From the NCBI GenBank assembly GCA_030698575.1, contig JAUYMQ010000366.1, positions 1 through 13,510 of the forward strand: DNA of 13,510 nt. The letters are read 5' to 3'. The notes beneath the pieces are model-generated. The model was not told the DNA's origin. It ran no database searches and saw only the letters and a list, made by a program, of their open reading frames with translations. The stretch comes from Deltaproteobacteria bacterium (GTDB lineage Bacteria; JAUYMQ01). Made by a program: the position numbers and the translations under genes. Of this stretch, positions 1 through 7,334 are shown in pieces (the stretch's first letter is position 1; the number at the start of each line of letters is the position of its first letter).

Positions 1-2985
1 CGAAGCCCCCGTCGTCCGATTCGAAGTCGGAGTAGAAGAGCTGCCCGTCGATCCCGACCCCCGTGCTGTCCGCGAAAAACACATTGACGGTCTGCGCCAC
101 CGTGTCCGTAAGATCAATCGTCACCCTGCCCAGGGCGGAGCTCTGCACATTCGCCGTAGTGGTCCCGCCGCCGGAGACGAGCGTCCCCTCGGTCGCGGCG
201 GCTGCAAATCGGGCGCTCCCGGTGGTCGTGAGCCGGAAGGGAACCCCCGCCTTCTCAACCGGGGTGCCGTCGCGGAGGCGGAGCTGCACGGTGACCGCTG
301 CGGCAGACGGACGGATTACCGGGCTGGCAGCCGTCAGCTCGGCCTGCGCAAGGACGGGGATCGGATCAGTGTTGTCCGGCCGGCCGTCGCCGTCCGTGTC
401 CGTCCGGGTCGGGTCCGTAATGAATCCATCCACGCCGGGTATCGTCTCCTCCCCGTCGCCCAGCGTGTCGCCATCGCTGTCGGGGTTGCCCGCGTTCGTG
501 CCGATCGCCAGCTCCTGCCTCGCCGTCAGGCCGTCGCCGTCGTGGTCGCTGTCCAGGTCGTTCGGATCGTTCGGATCGAGCCCGTTGGCCGTCTCGACCG
601 AATCGGTCGCGCCGTCGCCGTCGGTGTCCAGGGACTGGTAGAGGATCTTCAACGGAACGTAGGGACTGGAGGACCTGGCGCTTCCTCCCTCCCCGGGCGC
701 CATGTGGACCCTTAGCTCGGGGAAGCTGGTATTGGTCGCGAAGATCAGCTCGAAGGCGTAGAAGCCCGGCACGGGGAAGTTGACCGCCCGGTTCGTCCTG
801 CCGGAGAAGCGGCTCGGGAAGTCCAGGACGTTCTTCCCGCCGATTCGCAGGCGCGTCGCGACCTGACAGCACTCATAGATCTGGAAGTCGATCGGGCCGG
901 GCACGTCGACGCGGATGAAGCCCGAAAGCCGCGCCACGCCGGGGAACGCGTTCGGGAATCCCCCGTTGGAGCGGCTCAGGTTCAGGTCCCGGTTGATCAT
1001 CTGCTCGACCACCGAGACGACGCCCGGATCGCCGGGCTCCAGGAGGAGGGTCGCCTCGGCCTGGTCGAGGTCCGGCGCATCACAGCAGACCGAGCTCGTG
1101 CCGGTCTGGACGAAGCGCCCGTGGAGCCCGTCTCCATTGTGGATCGGCGCGACGGCGAAGGCGCTCGCCGGATCGAGGAAGGCCGCCGCGAGCAAGTCGA
1201 GCCCCACGGTCGTGCGCTGGACGTTCCCGTTCAGATCGCCGGCTTCGAAAACGAGGGCGGCGTCCGTGGCGAGGGGATCCACGAAGCGGATGAAGCTGTC
1301 GAAGCTGGCCGTGCCGTCCGGATGGACCGTGAGCGGGAAGTAACCCGTCACGTCGTACGTCGCCCCCACCGGGATCTGGCTCGACGGCCCGTAGAGCCGC
1401 AGCGTGACCTTCCAGCTCATGACGTCCAGCCCTGCGGCCAGCGTCTCCTCCACCACGCTTCCGGCAATGTGGAACATGTTCGGATCGGTGGGGAATCCGG
1501 TCGTCTGGACCGTGAGCTCGGGCTCCACCTGGTCGCCCCAGAAGATCACGTCCATCTGGGTCACGGCCGGCAGCAGCCCGCCGAAGGTCGGATCGGGAAC
1601 GGTCCGCGAGAGGACGACGTTCTCCCCACTCGGGCGGCGCGCGAAATCGGGGAGCAGCGCGCGCAGATCCGTCCCGTCGCGGTTGATCCAGGCGCCGAGA
1701 AAGACCGGCATGGACAGATCGACGTCGTTCGGGTCGGTCGGATCGTAGCGGACGTCGGGAATCACGGTCGTCCGGGAGAGCGAGCGCCGGACGGCCTGGA
1801 GGAATTCCTTCGCCTTCGCCTCGTTCTCGAACTGCTCCGGCGCGATGACCAGCAGGTCGTCGTTCTGGGGGTCGGTCTCGGCGTCGAGGGCCTTGAGCCC
1901 GGCCAGCAGGTTGTCGATCCCCAGATATATGACCAGCCGGAGCGCCGACAGATCGGAGGTGGATACCAGGCGAAGGAAGTCGGGGTTGGCCAGGATCACG
2001 TCCTGCTGGACGTCCAGCGTGCGGTCATAGCCCCGCTGCACGAGGACATCGATAGCGCCCGGATCCAGGTTGTAGGAATTCCCGACGCGGATGGCGGCGT
2101 CGGCGAGATAGAGCGCGCCCAGGAGCACCTTCACGTCGGCAATGTCCACCTCCACCGGGCCAAGCCCCTCGCCGAGGCGGTCGGCCGGGAAGTGATAGAC
2201 GAAACCCTTCTTGATCCGCCGGAGCTGGGCCTGCGCCAGGCGAATCTGGAGAAGGACGTTCCGGTCGGCGAAGCGCTGCACGTCCGGAATTCCGGGCGAC
2301 GTCGGCGGAAGCTCAATCTGGCCGGCCGCGTTCATCGGCAGCATGGCCGTCCAGTCGAACAGAACGCGCCCCTCGGCGGGCATCCCGAGCGCGTCGAGGA
2401 ACTCGCCGGCGGAGTCCAGAACGAACGGATTGGCCCCGGGAAGCGTGGGGTCGAGAAGAATCGCGATGCGCGTGAGGGCAAGAAGGAGTGCGGCAGGCTG
2501 GTTGCTGCGATCCAGCCTTGTGGCCTCGATGAAGGCGTCACGCGCCGCCAGGAGGTCGCGGCGCGCCATGAAATCGATCCCCAGTTCGATGTAGTCGTCG
2601 ACGGAAACGGCTGTATCCACAGAGAAGGTCGACGTGGCGGTGAAGGTCTTGATGACGAACTGGAAGAGGAAGGGATCGAAAACCTCCCCCATGGCCGCGG
2701 CTTCGAGCACGTGCGGGCCCGGGCCAAGTCCGCCGAGAGTGGCGGTGGCTATTCCCAATCCCAGGGTGAAGTCGGAGTGACGTCGAAGCCGTCCAGCGTC
2801 ACGACGAGCGTGGCCGGTTGAACCGGGTCCTTTAGTCCAATCCTGGCCGGCAGGCTCGTTTCGAAGTAGGTGTTGGAATTCGCGGGGAGAAGCACGCGGA
2901 GCGGTTCTGCGGCGTGAGCCTCGGGAAGGGCCCACGCTAGCGCAGCGGCGACCAGAACGGCCACCCACCGGGCCATTCGCGTCAT
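1..2985 (-). CDS. Large exported multidomain protein (PA14-like, TSP3 repeats, Ig-like); frameshifted and truncated by the window edge
   Basis: Seen: an ATG at 2985 preceded by an AGAGGA-type ribosome site begins a Sec signal peptide (residues 1-25, ending EAHA) and continues in one frame to about residue 70. It then meets TAG at 2749-2751. The frame shifted by one base is open from about 2776 to the left edge (about 925 more residues), and its sequence continues the first part naturally. One base therefore appears to be missing near 2776. In corrected numbering the protein has a TPR-like helical stretch (about 135-176), a long unrecognised region, a PA14-like beta domain (about 616-762), Asp-rich thrombospondin type 3 calcium-binding repeats (about 783-870, DTDGDG-type motifs) and an Ig-like domain (about 876-975). 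A new domain then starts at the edge (DFESDDGGF). Inference: a secreted or surface adhesion or carbohydrate-binding protein. The break could be an assembly error or a true pseudogene; a gene caller might start the main part at ATG 2692. The biological role is not known. Confidence 0.8.
380..640 (-). repeat. Thrombospondin type 3-like calcium-binding repeats (coding)
   Basis: The minus strand encodes several Asp-rich units with the D-x-D-x-D-G pattern (for example LDTDGDGATD, DSDHDGDGL, DSDGDTLGDGE, TDTDGDGRPD). At DNA level this gives recurring gccgtcgccgtc-type 12-mers near 393, 528 and 610. In known families these loops bind calcium and form a stiff linker between domains of secreted proteins. 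Here they join the PA14-like and Ig-like domains. Confidence 0.8.
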
Positions 2986-3061
2986 GCTGGATTTCCTCTT
3001 CTGCGCTGGCCTGAGTGAGCAACGCCGGCAGGAATCGCCGGAGCCCGCGCCGTATTAGCCA

Positions 3062-3078
3062 TGCAATCCCCGTGCCGA
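3062..3078 (-). promoter_or_regulatory. Candidate sigma-54 (-24/-12) promoter for the large exported protein
   Basis: The minus strand reads CGGCACGGGGATTGCA, with the invariant GG and GC dinucleotides separated by exactly 10 bases, close to the consensus TGGCACG-N4-TTGCA. A start about 12 bases downstream would leave a leader of roughly 65 nt before the ATG at 2985. No enhancer-binding regulator is in the window. A chance match is quite possible. Confidence 0.35.
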
Positions 3079-3102
3079 CGGAATCGCGGGATTGCGGATC
3101 CT

Positions 3103-3125
3103 TTCGGTCCGAACGGAAGCGCTTC
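3103..3125. promoter_or_regulatory. Adjacent inverted repeats, possible operator or enhancer site
   Basis: Two short dyads lie next to each other: TTCGG-t-CCGAA at 3103-3113, and the perfect palindrome GAAGCGCTTC at 3116-3125. They sit 25-60 bp upstream of the -24/-12-like element. That would be an ordinary position for a regulator site, though nearer than most sigma-54 enhancers. Only the symmetry is observed; the binding protein is unknown. Confidence 0.3.
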
Positions 3126-3160
3126 AATTCAAAGGACAATCGGAAAAGCGGGCCGAAGCC

Positions 3161-3178
3161 TGACACCCGGGTATGTCA
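3161..3178. promoter_or_regulatory. TGACA-N8-TGTCA inverted repeat, possible operator
   Basis: Five-base arms TGACA (3161-3165) and TGTCA (3174-3178) flank an 8-base spacer containing CCCGGG. The dimension suits a dimeric regulator. It lies between the end of the GMC unit and the large exported gene. An AT-rich patch (about 3193-3226), unusual for this GC-rich window, follows it. Confidence 0.25.
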
Positions 3179-3230
3179 CCGGTCGACGGAAAGTATTTCT
3201 CAATAATGGAAATTTATTTCTGCTAAGAGG

Positions 3231-3629
3231 CTAAGGCTTCACCACCCGCAGCGCGAAGCCCATCGCGTCGAACACCCTCGGCCCTGCATAGCCGGCCCGA
3301 GCCCTGTTCGAGTAGTACGTCGACATGACGAGCCCCTTCAGGCCGAGATCGATGTTGCGCAAAGCGCCCGCCACGGGCCCAAGGCCGCGCCGCTCCTTCG
3401 CCACGAAGTGAAGGAAGCGGCCGAGCAGGCCCGCCGGCAGGAACGAGAGAATCGAAAGCAGCCCCTTGAGCCCCGCGAGATCCTCCGGGGGCATTGCGCG
3501 CAGGAGGGGATCGATATGAGTCAAACAACCGGTGTCGCTGAAGCGGGGAAAATCGCCGCCGCCCGGAATCATGATGTCGCCGATCCGCCCGAGAACCGCG
3601 ACCTGCCGGGTTGAGAGAATCGCGCTCAC
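3231..3629 (-). CDS. Small partner of GMC oxidoreductase (gluconate 2-dehydrogenase subunit 3-like)
   Basis: A 132-residue protein starting with GTG at 3629. The start is chosen because AAGGAGG lies 4 nt upstream and the GTG overlaps the GMC stop (GTGA), which implies translational coupling. The N-terminus (LSTRQVAVLGRIGDIMIPGG) and C-terminus (YAGPRVFDAMGFALR) resemble the small helical domain found as a separate subunit in FAD gluconate/glucose dehydrogenases, and as an N-terminal region in long-chain alcohol oxidases. In characterised three-subunit enzymes this subunit carries a Tat signal and helps export or mature the flavoprotein. Here no twin-arginine signal is visible, so a cytoplasmic role as stabiliser or assembly factor is inferred. 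Family assignment is by pattern only and similarity is modest. Confidence 0.65.
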   Translation of the reverse strand: MSAILSTRQVAVLGRIGDIMIPGGGDFPRFSDTGCLTHIDPLLRAMPPEDLAGLKGLLSILSFLPAGLLGRFLHFVAKERRGLGPVAGALRNIDLGLKGLVMSTYYSNRARAGYAGPRVFDAMGFALRVVKP

Positions 3630-5011
3630 GAAGCCTCCTTCAGCATGGTCTCCGCCGCCCGGTGCGAGATGGCCATGATGGTGAGCGAGGGGTTGATTCC
3701 GGGGGCGTTCACGAATGCGCTCGAATCAGCGATGTAGATGTTGCGCTGCGTATGGAGGCTGAACCCCTCGTTGACGACCGACCTCCGGGGGTCGCGCCCG
3801 ATGGCGCAGCCGCCCATGAGATGCACCCCGAACCAGAAGCGCGTGTGGAGCACGTCGTAGGCCCCGGCTGCCCGCATGATGTCGTCGATCAGTTGCTCGC
3901 CGTCCGCCGCCCGCGCCTGGTCCTGGCGGGTCAGGCGCTTCTCCACTCTCACCCTTCCCTTGCTGTTGATCCGAACCTTGCCGTTGTTCTCGTCCCGAAC
4001 CGCCACCTCCATGCAGGCCATGTGCCGATAGCGCCGCATCATCTGCTGATGCTCCGCCCCAAGGCCCGGGACCAGCATGGCCAGCGCGATGGGCCCCGCG
4101 AAGACGTTCTCGAGCTTGAAGCCTCGCACCCGGATTCCCGGGTCCTTCGACTTGACCGTCTGGAAGGAGCCCTTGTGCGCGTCGACGGGCTCCCGGAAGA
4201 GGCCAAAGTGCATCGACTGTGGATGAGAGCTGAAGCCCGCGCCGATCGCGGGGAGCTTCTCCCCGAAACCCGACCTGAGCAGGATCTGGACGTTGCCGAA
4301 GACCCCGGCGGCCAGCACCAGGCGCCGGCCCGTGATCTCCTCGGGCCCCGCGGGGCCGACCCCCCGCACCCGGATGAGTCCGCCGGGCGCCAGGATGGTG
4401 TCGACCTGGAACTCGGGGCGAAGCTCGAGGCCCGCAGCCAGGGCCTCCCGCAGGAAGGTCACCAGCATGCTCTGCTTCGAGTCGAGGCGGCAGCCGTTCA
4501 GGCATGCGATGCAGTCGTTCCCCGCACCGGTGTTGCAATCGGTCTGCCCCCGCTCCATTGGCGCGTACCGGAGGCCCAGCTTCTCGAAGCCGCGCACCAT
4601 GGCCCGGGCGTTGCCGTTTCGGAGGTTCTCGGGAAGCGTCTTGATCGAGAGGTGCCGCCCGACCGCCTCGTAGTGCGGCGCCATCTGGTCGGGGGTGAAG
4701 AACGAGACGTCCGACTCGGCCTTCCAGTCCGACCAGGCCAAATCGTCGAAACGGTCGAGCAGGCACTGGTTCACGATAGTGGTGCCGCCCACGCATTTGG
4801 CGCGAAGGAAGGCCAGATTGGCGTCGGTGTTCAACTCGATGCCGCCGTTCCAGTAGAGGTCGACGTTGCCGCCCAGCTCGTCGTCCGGAAAGGTATCGGC
4901 CGTAAAATGCTTGCCGGCCTCCAGCATGACGCATCGGGCGCCGGCCTCGGTGAGCTTGCGCGCGATCACCGATCCCGACGCGCCGGAACCCACGATGATG
5001 TAGTCGTACAC
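3626..5011 (-). CDS. GMC family FAD-dependent oxidoreductase
   Basis: A 461-residue flavoprotein predicted to oxidise an alcohol or sugar-like hydroxyl; the substrate cannot be read from sequence. Seen: N-terminal FAD Rossmann motif GSGASG (8-13) with ribose-binding Glu at 31 (MLEAG), GGT at 75-77, a second FAD segment (VLAAGVFGN, 232-240), and the C-terminal catalytic region with HLMGG (His397) and PGINPSLTIMA (Asn440), the usual His/Asn pair. Residues 159-174 hold four Cys (C159, C167, C170, C174) just before a KQS motif. Similar Cys-rich loops occur in alcohol-oxidase-like GMC proteins, and an iron-sulfur cluster is reported in FAD glucose dehydrogenase. No signal peptide is seen. The start is GTG at 5011 with AAGGAG 5 nt upstream. 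The stop overlaps the small subunit start, and the PLP enzyme gene lies 15 nt upstream, so cotranscription is likely. Confidence 0.92.
   Translation of the reverse strand: MYDYIIVGSGASGSVIARKLTEAGARCVMLEAGKHFTADTFPDDELGGNVDLYWNGGIELNTDANLAFLRAKCVGGTTIVNQCLLDRFDDLAWSDWKAESDVSFFTPDQMAPHYEAVGRHLSIKTLPENLRNGNARAMVRGFEKLGLRYAPMERGQTDCNTGAGNDCIACLNGCRLDSKQSMLVTFLREALAAGLELRPEFQVDTILAPGGLIRVRGVGPAGPEEITGRRLVLAAGVFGNVQILLRSGFGEKLPAIGAGFSSHPQSMHFGLFREPVDAHKGSFQTVKSKDPGIRVRGFKLENVFAGPIALAMLVPGLGAEHQQMMRRYRHMACMEVAVRDENNGKVRINSKGRVRVEKRLTRQDQARAADGEQLIDDIMRAAGAYDVLHTRFWFGVHLMGGCAIGRDPRRSVVNEGFSLHTQRNIYIADSSAFVNAPGINPSLTIMAISHRAAETMLKEAS
3634..3640 (-). promoter_or_regulatory. Shine-Dalgarno AAGGAGG fixing the GTG start of the small subunit
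   Basis: A near-perfect anti-16S match inside the last codons of the GMC gene, 4 nt before GTG at 3629. It supports the non-ATG start and coupled translation. Confidence 0.75.
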
Positions 5012-5016
5012 GGTCG

Positions 5017-5022
5017 CTCCTT
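5017..5022 (-). promoter_or_regulatory. Shine-Dalgarno AAGGAG fixing the GTG start of the GMC gene
   Basis: AAGGAG lies in the 15-bp gap after the PLP enzyme stop and 5 nt before the GTG at 5011. That GTG begins the FAD-binding strand at residue 2, as expected for the family. Confidence 0.7.
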
Positions 5023-5026
5023 CTGC

Positions 5027-6262
5027 CTAAAGAAACGCGCGCCCCATCCCGCGGTAGGTCGGAACGCGTTCCACCACGCGATTGCCCCGGACGAGAAGGT
5101 ATTCGTTGAAATGCTCGGCGAGCTCGCCCGCCTTCGTGTGCCGGAAGAAAACGGGGTCGCCGAGATCCAGATCCACCCCCTCGGGGGTGATGAGCGGCGT
5201 CTGCACCTCGCCCACGCCCTCGACGGGAAGAAGCCGCAGCCCTTCGGGCAGCCAGGGCCGCGGGAGCCGATCCGCGCCTGCCTCGCCCGAGGCGACGTAG
5301 CCGCCGCCGTGGCAGGTGACGAAACCGCTATCCGATCTCCGGACCACCTGGAGCGCGAAGTAGGCCGCGGGGTTCAGCTTGAAGTCACGATAGTAGTCGA
5401 AGAGATGGCTTGCAAGAAACCCGGATCCCGCCGTGACTTCCGTCAGCGCGCTCTCGTGGGTGCACCAGTTGAGGCTACCCGTGCCACCTCCGTTGAAAAC
5501 CTTCGGAGGAATGCCGCGCGCGCGGAGCATCTCGTCGATTCTTCGCCGCATCTGCTCAACGTGAGGGCGGGAGCGGGTCCGGATGAATCGCTTCGCCGGA
5601 TTGAGCGCCCTGGCAAACGGGTTGTCGTCTCCGAGCCCCGCAATCTGCGCTTCGTAGCCCATCACCCCGTGGAAGCGGAGCCCGGCGTAGTCGTCCACGC
5701 TCAGCGCCAGCGCCACCAGCGCCTCCGGGGTTCTGAGCGGGCTGCGCCGCACGCCCAAGTGGAACGCCCCTCCGAGCGGGCGCCAGGACATGTCGATCTC
5801 GACGACGACGGGAATCCGCGTCCCCGCGCGTTCCCCGGCAGCGTTAAGACGCTCGAGATGCTCCTGGCTGTCGACGACGATGGCCAGCACGGCTTCACCG
5901 CCGTTCGCCTCGGCGAGAAGGCGGGCATCTGACGGCTGCACGGAGGGGTAAGCCACGAGGATGTCATCGAAGCCCTTCTCGACGAGAAAGGCCCCCTCCT
6001 CCACCGTGTAGGCCATGATCCCGGCGACGGTTCCGCCGCCGTGCTTCACGATGTATTCGATCAGCGCCAGGCATCGGACAGATTTCGAAGCGAGACGCAG
6101 TGTCTTGCCCCGATGGCGTGCATCGCCCAGGAGGAGTTCGATGTTCCGATCAAGCGCGTCGAGATCCACCATGGCAAGCGGCAGGCGCTGGTCCTTGACG
6201 GCCTGGCGGTAACGGCCGTACAGATCCGCCATACCCGGCGGCGGACCGCTTGCGGCGCTCAT
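5027..6262 (-). CDS. PLP-dependent amino acid deaminase/aldolase-like protein (alanine racemase N-terminal fold)
   Basis: A 411-residue protein of the fold type III PLP group that includes D-threonine aldolase and D-serine dehydratase. Seen: the PLP lysine in RLASKSVRC (Lys60) at the end of the first barrel strand, a phosphate-binding GGGTGS loop (258-263), and a C-terminal beta domain with TCHGGGY (316-322) and FRHTKAGELAEHFN (373-386). Known members cleave beta-hydroxy D-amino acids or deaminate D-serine and use a divalent metal held near the C-terminus. The usual H-x-C or H-x-D dyad is not obvious here; the equivalent stretch reads RHTK. The exact reaction is therefore open. Start ATG 6262 has GGAG 8 nt upstream; Met11 is an alternative. 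It lies 25 nt after the exonuclease gene and 15 nt before the GMC gene, which suggests shared transcription. Confidence 0.85.
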   Translation of the reverse strand: MSAASGPPPGMADLYGRYRQAVKDQRLPLAMVDLDALDRNIELLLGDARHRGKTLRLASKSVRCLALIEYIVKHGGGTVAGIMAYTVEEGAFLVEKGFDDILVAYPSVQPSDARLLAEANGGEAVLAIVVDSQEHLERLNAAGERAGTRIPVVVEIDMSWRPLGGAFHLGVRRSPLRTPEALVALALSVDDYAGLRFHGVMGYEAQIAGLGDDNPFARALNPAKRFIRTRSRPHVEQMRRRIDEMLRARGIPPKVFNGGGTGSLNWCTHESALTEVTAGSGFLASHLFDYYRDFKLNPAAYFALQVVRRSDSGFVTCHGGGYVASGEAGADRLPRPWLPEGLRLLPVEGVGEVQTPLITPEGVDLDLGDPVFFRHTKAGELAEHFNEYLLVRGNRVVERVPTYRGMGRAFL

Positions 6263-6287
6263 CGGCTTGTCTCCTTCCTGCCCTGGC

Positions 6288-7097
6288 TCAACCGTCGTCC
6301 CGCTCGCCGGGCGTCGCGTCCTGCTTCGGGAACCTGCCCTGCTTGGCGCGGCGGACGATCTCCTTTACCTCTTCCGAGAAATCGCGGTCCAGGATCCACC
6401 CGAGGTATCCGGCGTTCTTTTCCACCACCTCCCGCAGGCTTTTCCCCTTCACTTTGCCAAAGTTGAAGTAAGCCTCGCCGTGCCGCCACACGAACCGCCG
6501 GTCGCTGTCGACGAAGCGATCGTCGGAGAGCATGGTCGATGCGGCGGCGAGCCCGGCCACGTCCTCCGGGAGATCAGGGTAGCGGGCGATCTGCGCCAGC
6601 AGAACGTCGAGCGAAGCCTCCGTGTCCGCAAGCGCACCGTGGGCGCCCTCGAGTTCACGGCCGCAGTAGAACCGGACTGCGGCGCTCAGATCCCGCGGCT
6701 CGCGGCTGAAGAAGATGACCTGGGGATCCAGGAGCCGCACACCTTCTTCTTCGAATCGCAGTTCGATCCGTTCCAGTTCCTTCCGGAGCAGCGGCACGTC
6801 GAACTTGACGACGTTGTATCCCGCGAGATCGCAGCCGTCGATGAACTTGAGGATGTCGGCCGCAACCTCACCGAATGTCGGGGCGTCGCTAACAGCCTCG
6901 TCGGTGATTCCGTGGATCGCCGAGGCCTCGCGCGGAATGGGCTCCTTCGGGTTGACAAGGGTTCGCATCGTTTCACGCCGGCCGTCTGGATGAAGCTTCA
7001 CGGCGGCAAACTCGACGATCCTGTCCTGGCGGGGGTCCGTCCCCGTGGTTTCGGTGTCGAAGAAAACTACGGGGCGCTCGAGGCGCAACTCTCGCAT
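6288..7097 (-). CDS. DEDDh 3'-5' exonuclease with ExoX-like C-terminal module
   Basis: A 269-residue DnaQ/RNase T-type exonuclease. Seen: Exo I motif FFDTETTG (Asp14, Glu16), Exo II YNVVKFDVPLL (Asp100) and Exo III HGALADTEA (His153, Asp158), completing the DEDDh set. The C-terminal stretch FNFGKVKGKSLREV onward (about 211-250) matches the small module seen after the exonuclease domain in ExoX-like proteins and in some helicase-linked exonucleases. The family removes nucleotides from DNA 3' ends in repair or proofreading; a free-standing repair role is inferred because no polymerase domain is present. Start ATG 7097 has GGGAG 5 nt upstream. It is the first gene of the minus-strand unit and is divergent from sodC. 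Confidence 0.92.
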   Translation of the reverse strand: MRELRLERPVVFFDTETTGTDPRQDRIVEFAAVKLHPDGRRETMRTLVNPKEPIPREASAIHGITDEAVSDAPTFGEVAADILKFIDGCDLAGYNVVKFDVPLLRKELERIELRFEEEGVRLLDPQVIFFSREPRDLSAAVRFYCGRELEGAHGALADTEASLDVLLAQIARYPDLPEDVAGLAAASTMLSDDRFVDSDRRFVWRHGEAYFNFGKVKGKSLREVVEKNAGYLGWILDRDFSEEVKEIVRRAKQGRFPKQDATPGERDDG

Positions 7098-7193
7098 GGG
7101 GTCTCCCTGGGAGTGGGGAAGTGGTCGGGCGAGATTTTACACAACATACAACGCCGCGGGGATAGAGGAAAAGTGCTTGCCCCCAGATCCACG

Positions 7194-7223
7194 TTGACGC
7201 CCGCCCGCTCGTCACACTATGGT
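7194..7223 (+). promoter_or_regulatory. Candidate sigma-70 promoter for sodC
   Basis: TTGACG (7194-7199) and TATGGT (7218-7223) are separated by 18 bp in the 237-bp divergent region. This predicts a leader of about 105 nt. The -10 box is imperfect and spacing is at the upper limit. A weaker AT-rich GATAAT with symmetric flanks (cgata-a-tatcg, near 7303-7313) lies closer to the gene. No clear promoter for the opposite-strand exonuclease was found, though TAAAAT near 7135 could serve as a -10. Confidence 0.4.
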
Positions 7224-7334
7224 TACGTGGGGCAGTTGTTGTGCACGGCATCTCAGACGTGCGATCCGACCCGGCAGGCCTTCGCCGCACTACGCCGAAC
7301 CGATAATATCGAACCACCGAACGGGAGAGACGCC

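Noticed and set aside
1121-2821. A 566-codon open frame on the plus strand
   Set aside because: It is the mirror of the large exported protein's frame. The minus-strand reading shows TSP3 repeats and PA14-like sequence, while this one shows no motif.
3015-3206. A 63-codon plus-strand open frame in the intergenic region
   Set aside because: No ribosome site, no recognisable motif, and the composition is that of a regulatory region.
3611-5932. A 773-codon open frame on the plus strand
   Set aside because: It lies antisense to the GMC and PLP genes in matching codon register. GC-rich third positions suppress stops on the opposite strand. Its translation is Arg/His/Pro/Val-rich with no recognisable domain.
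6267-7334. Upstream extension of the sodC frame
   Set aside because: The frame is open through the exonuclease gene on the other strand. The lipoprotein signal and ribosome site at 7335 mark the real start.
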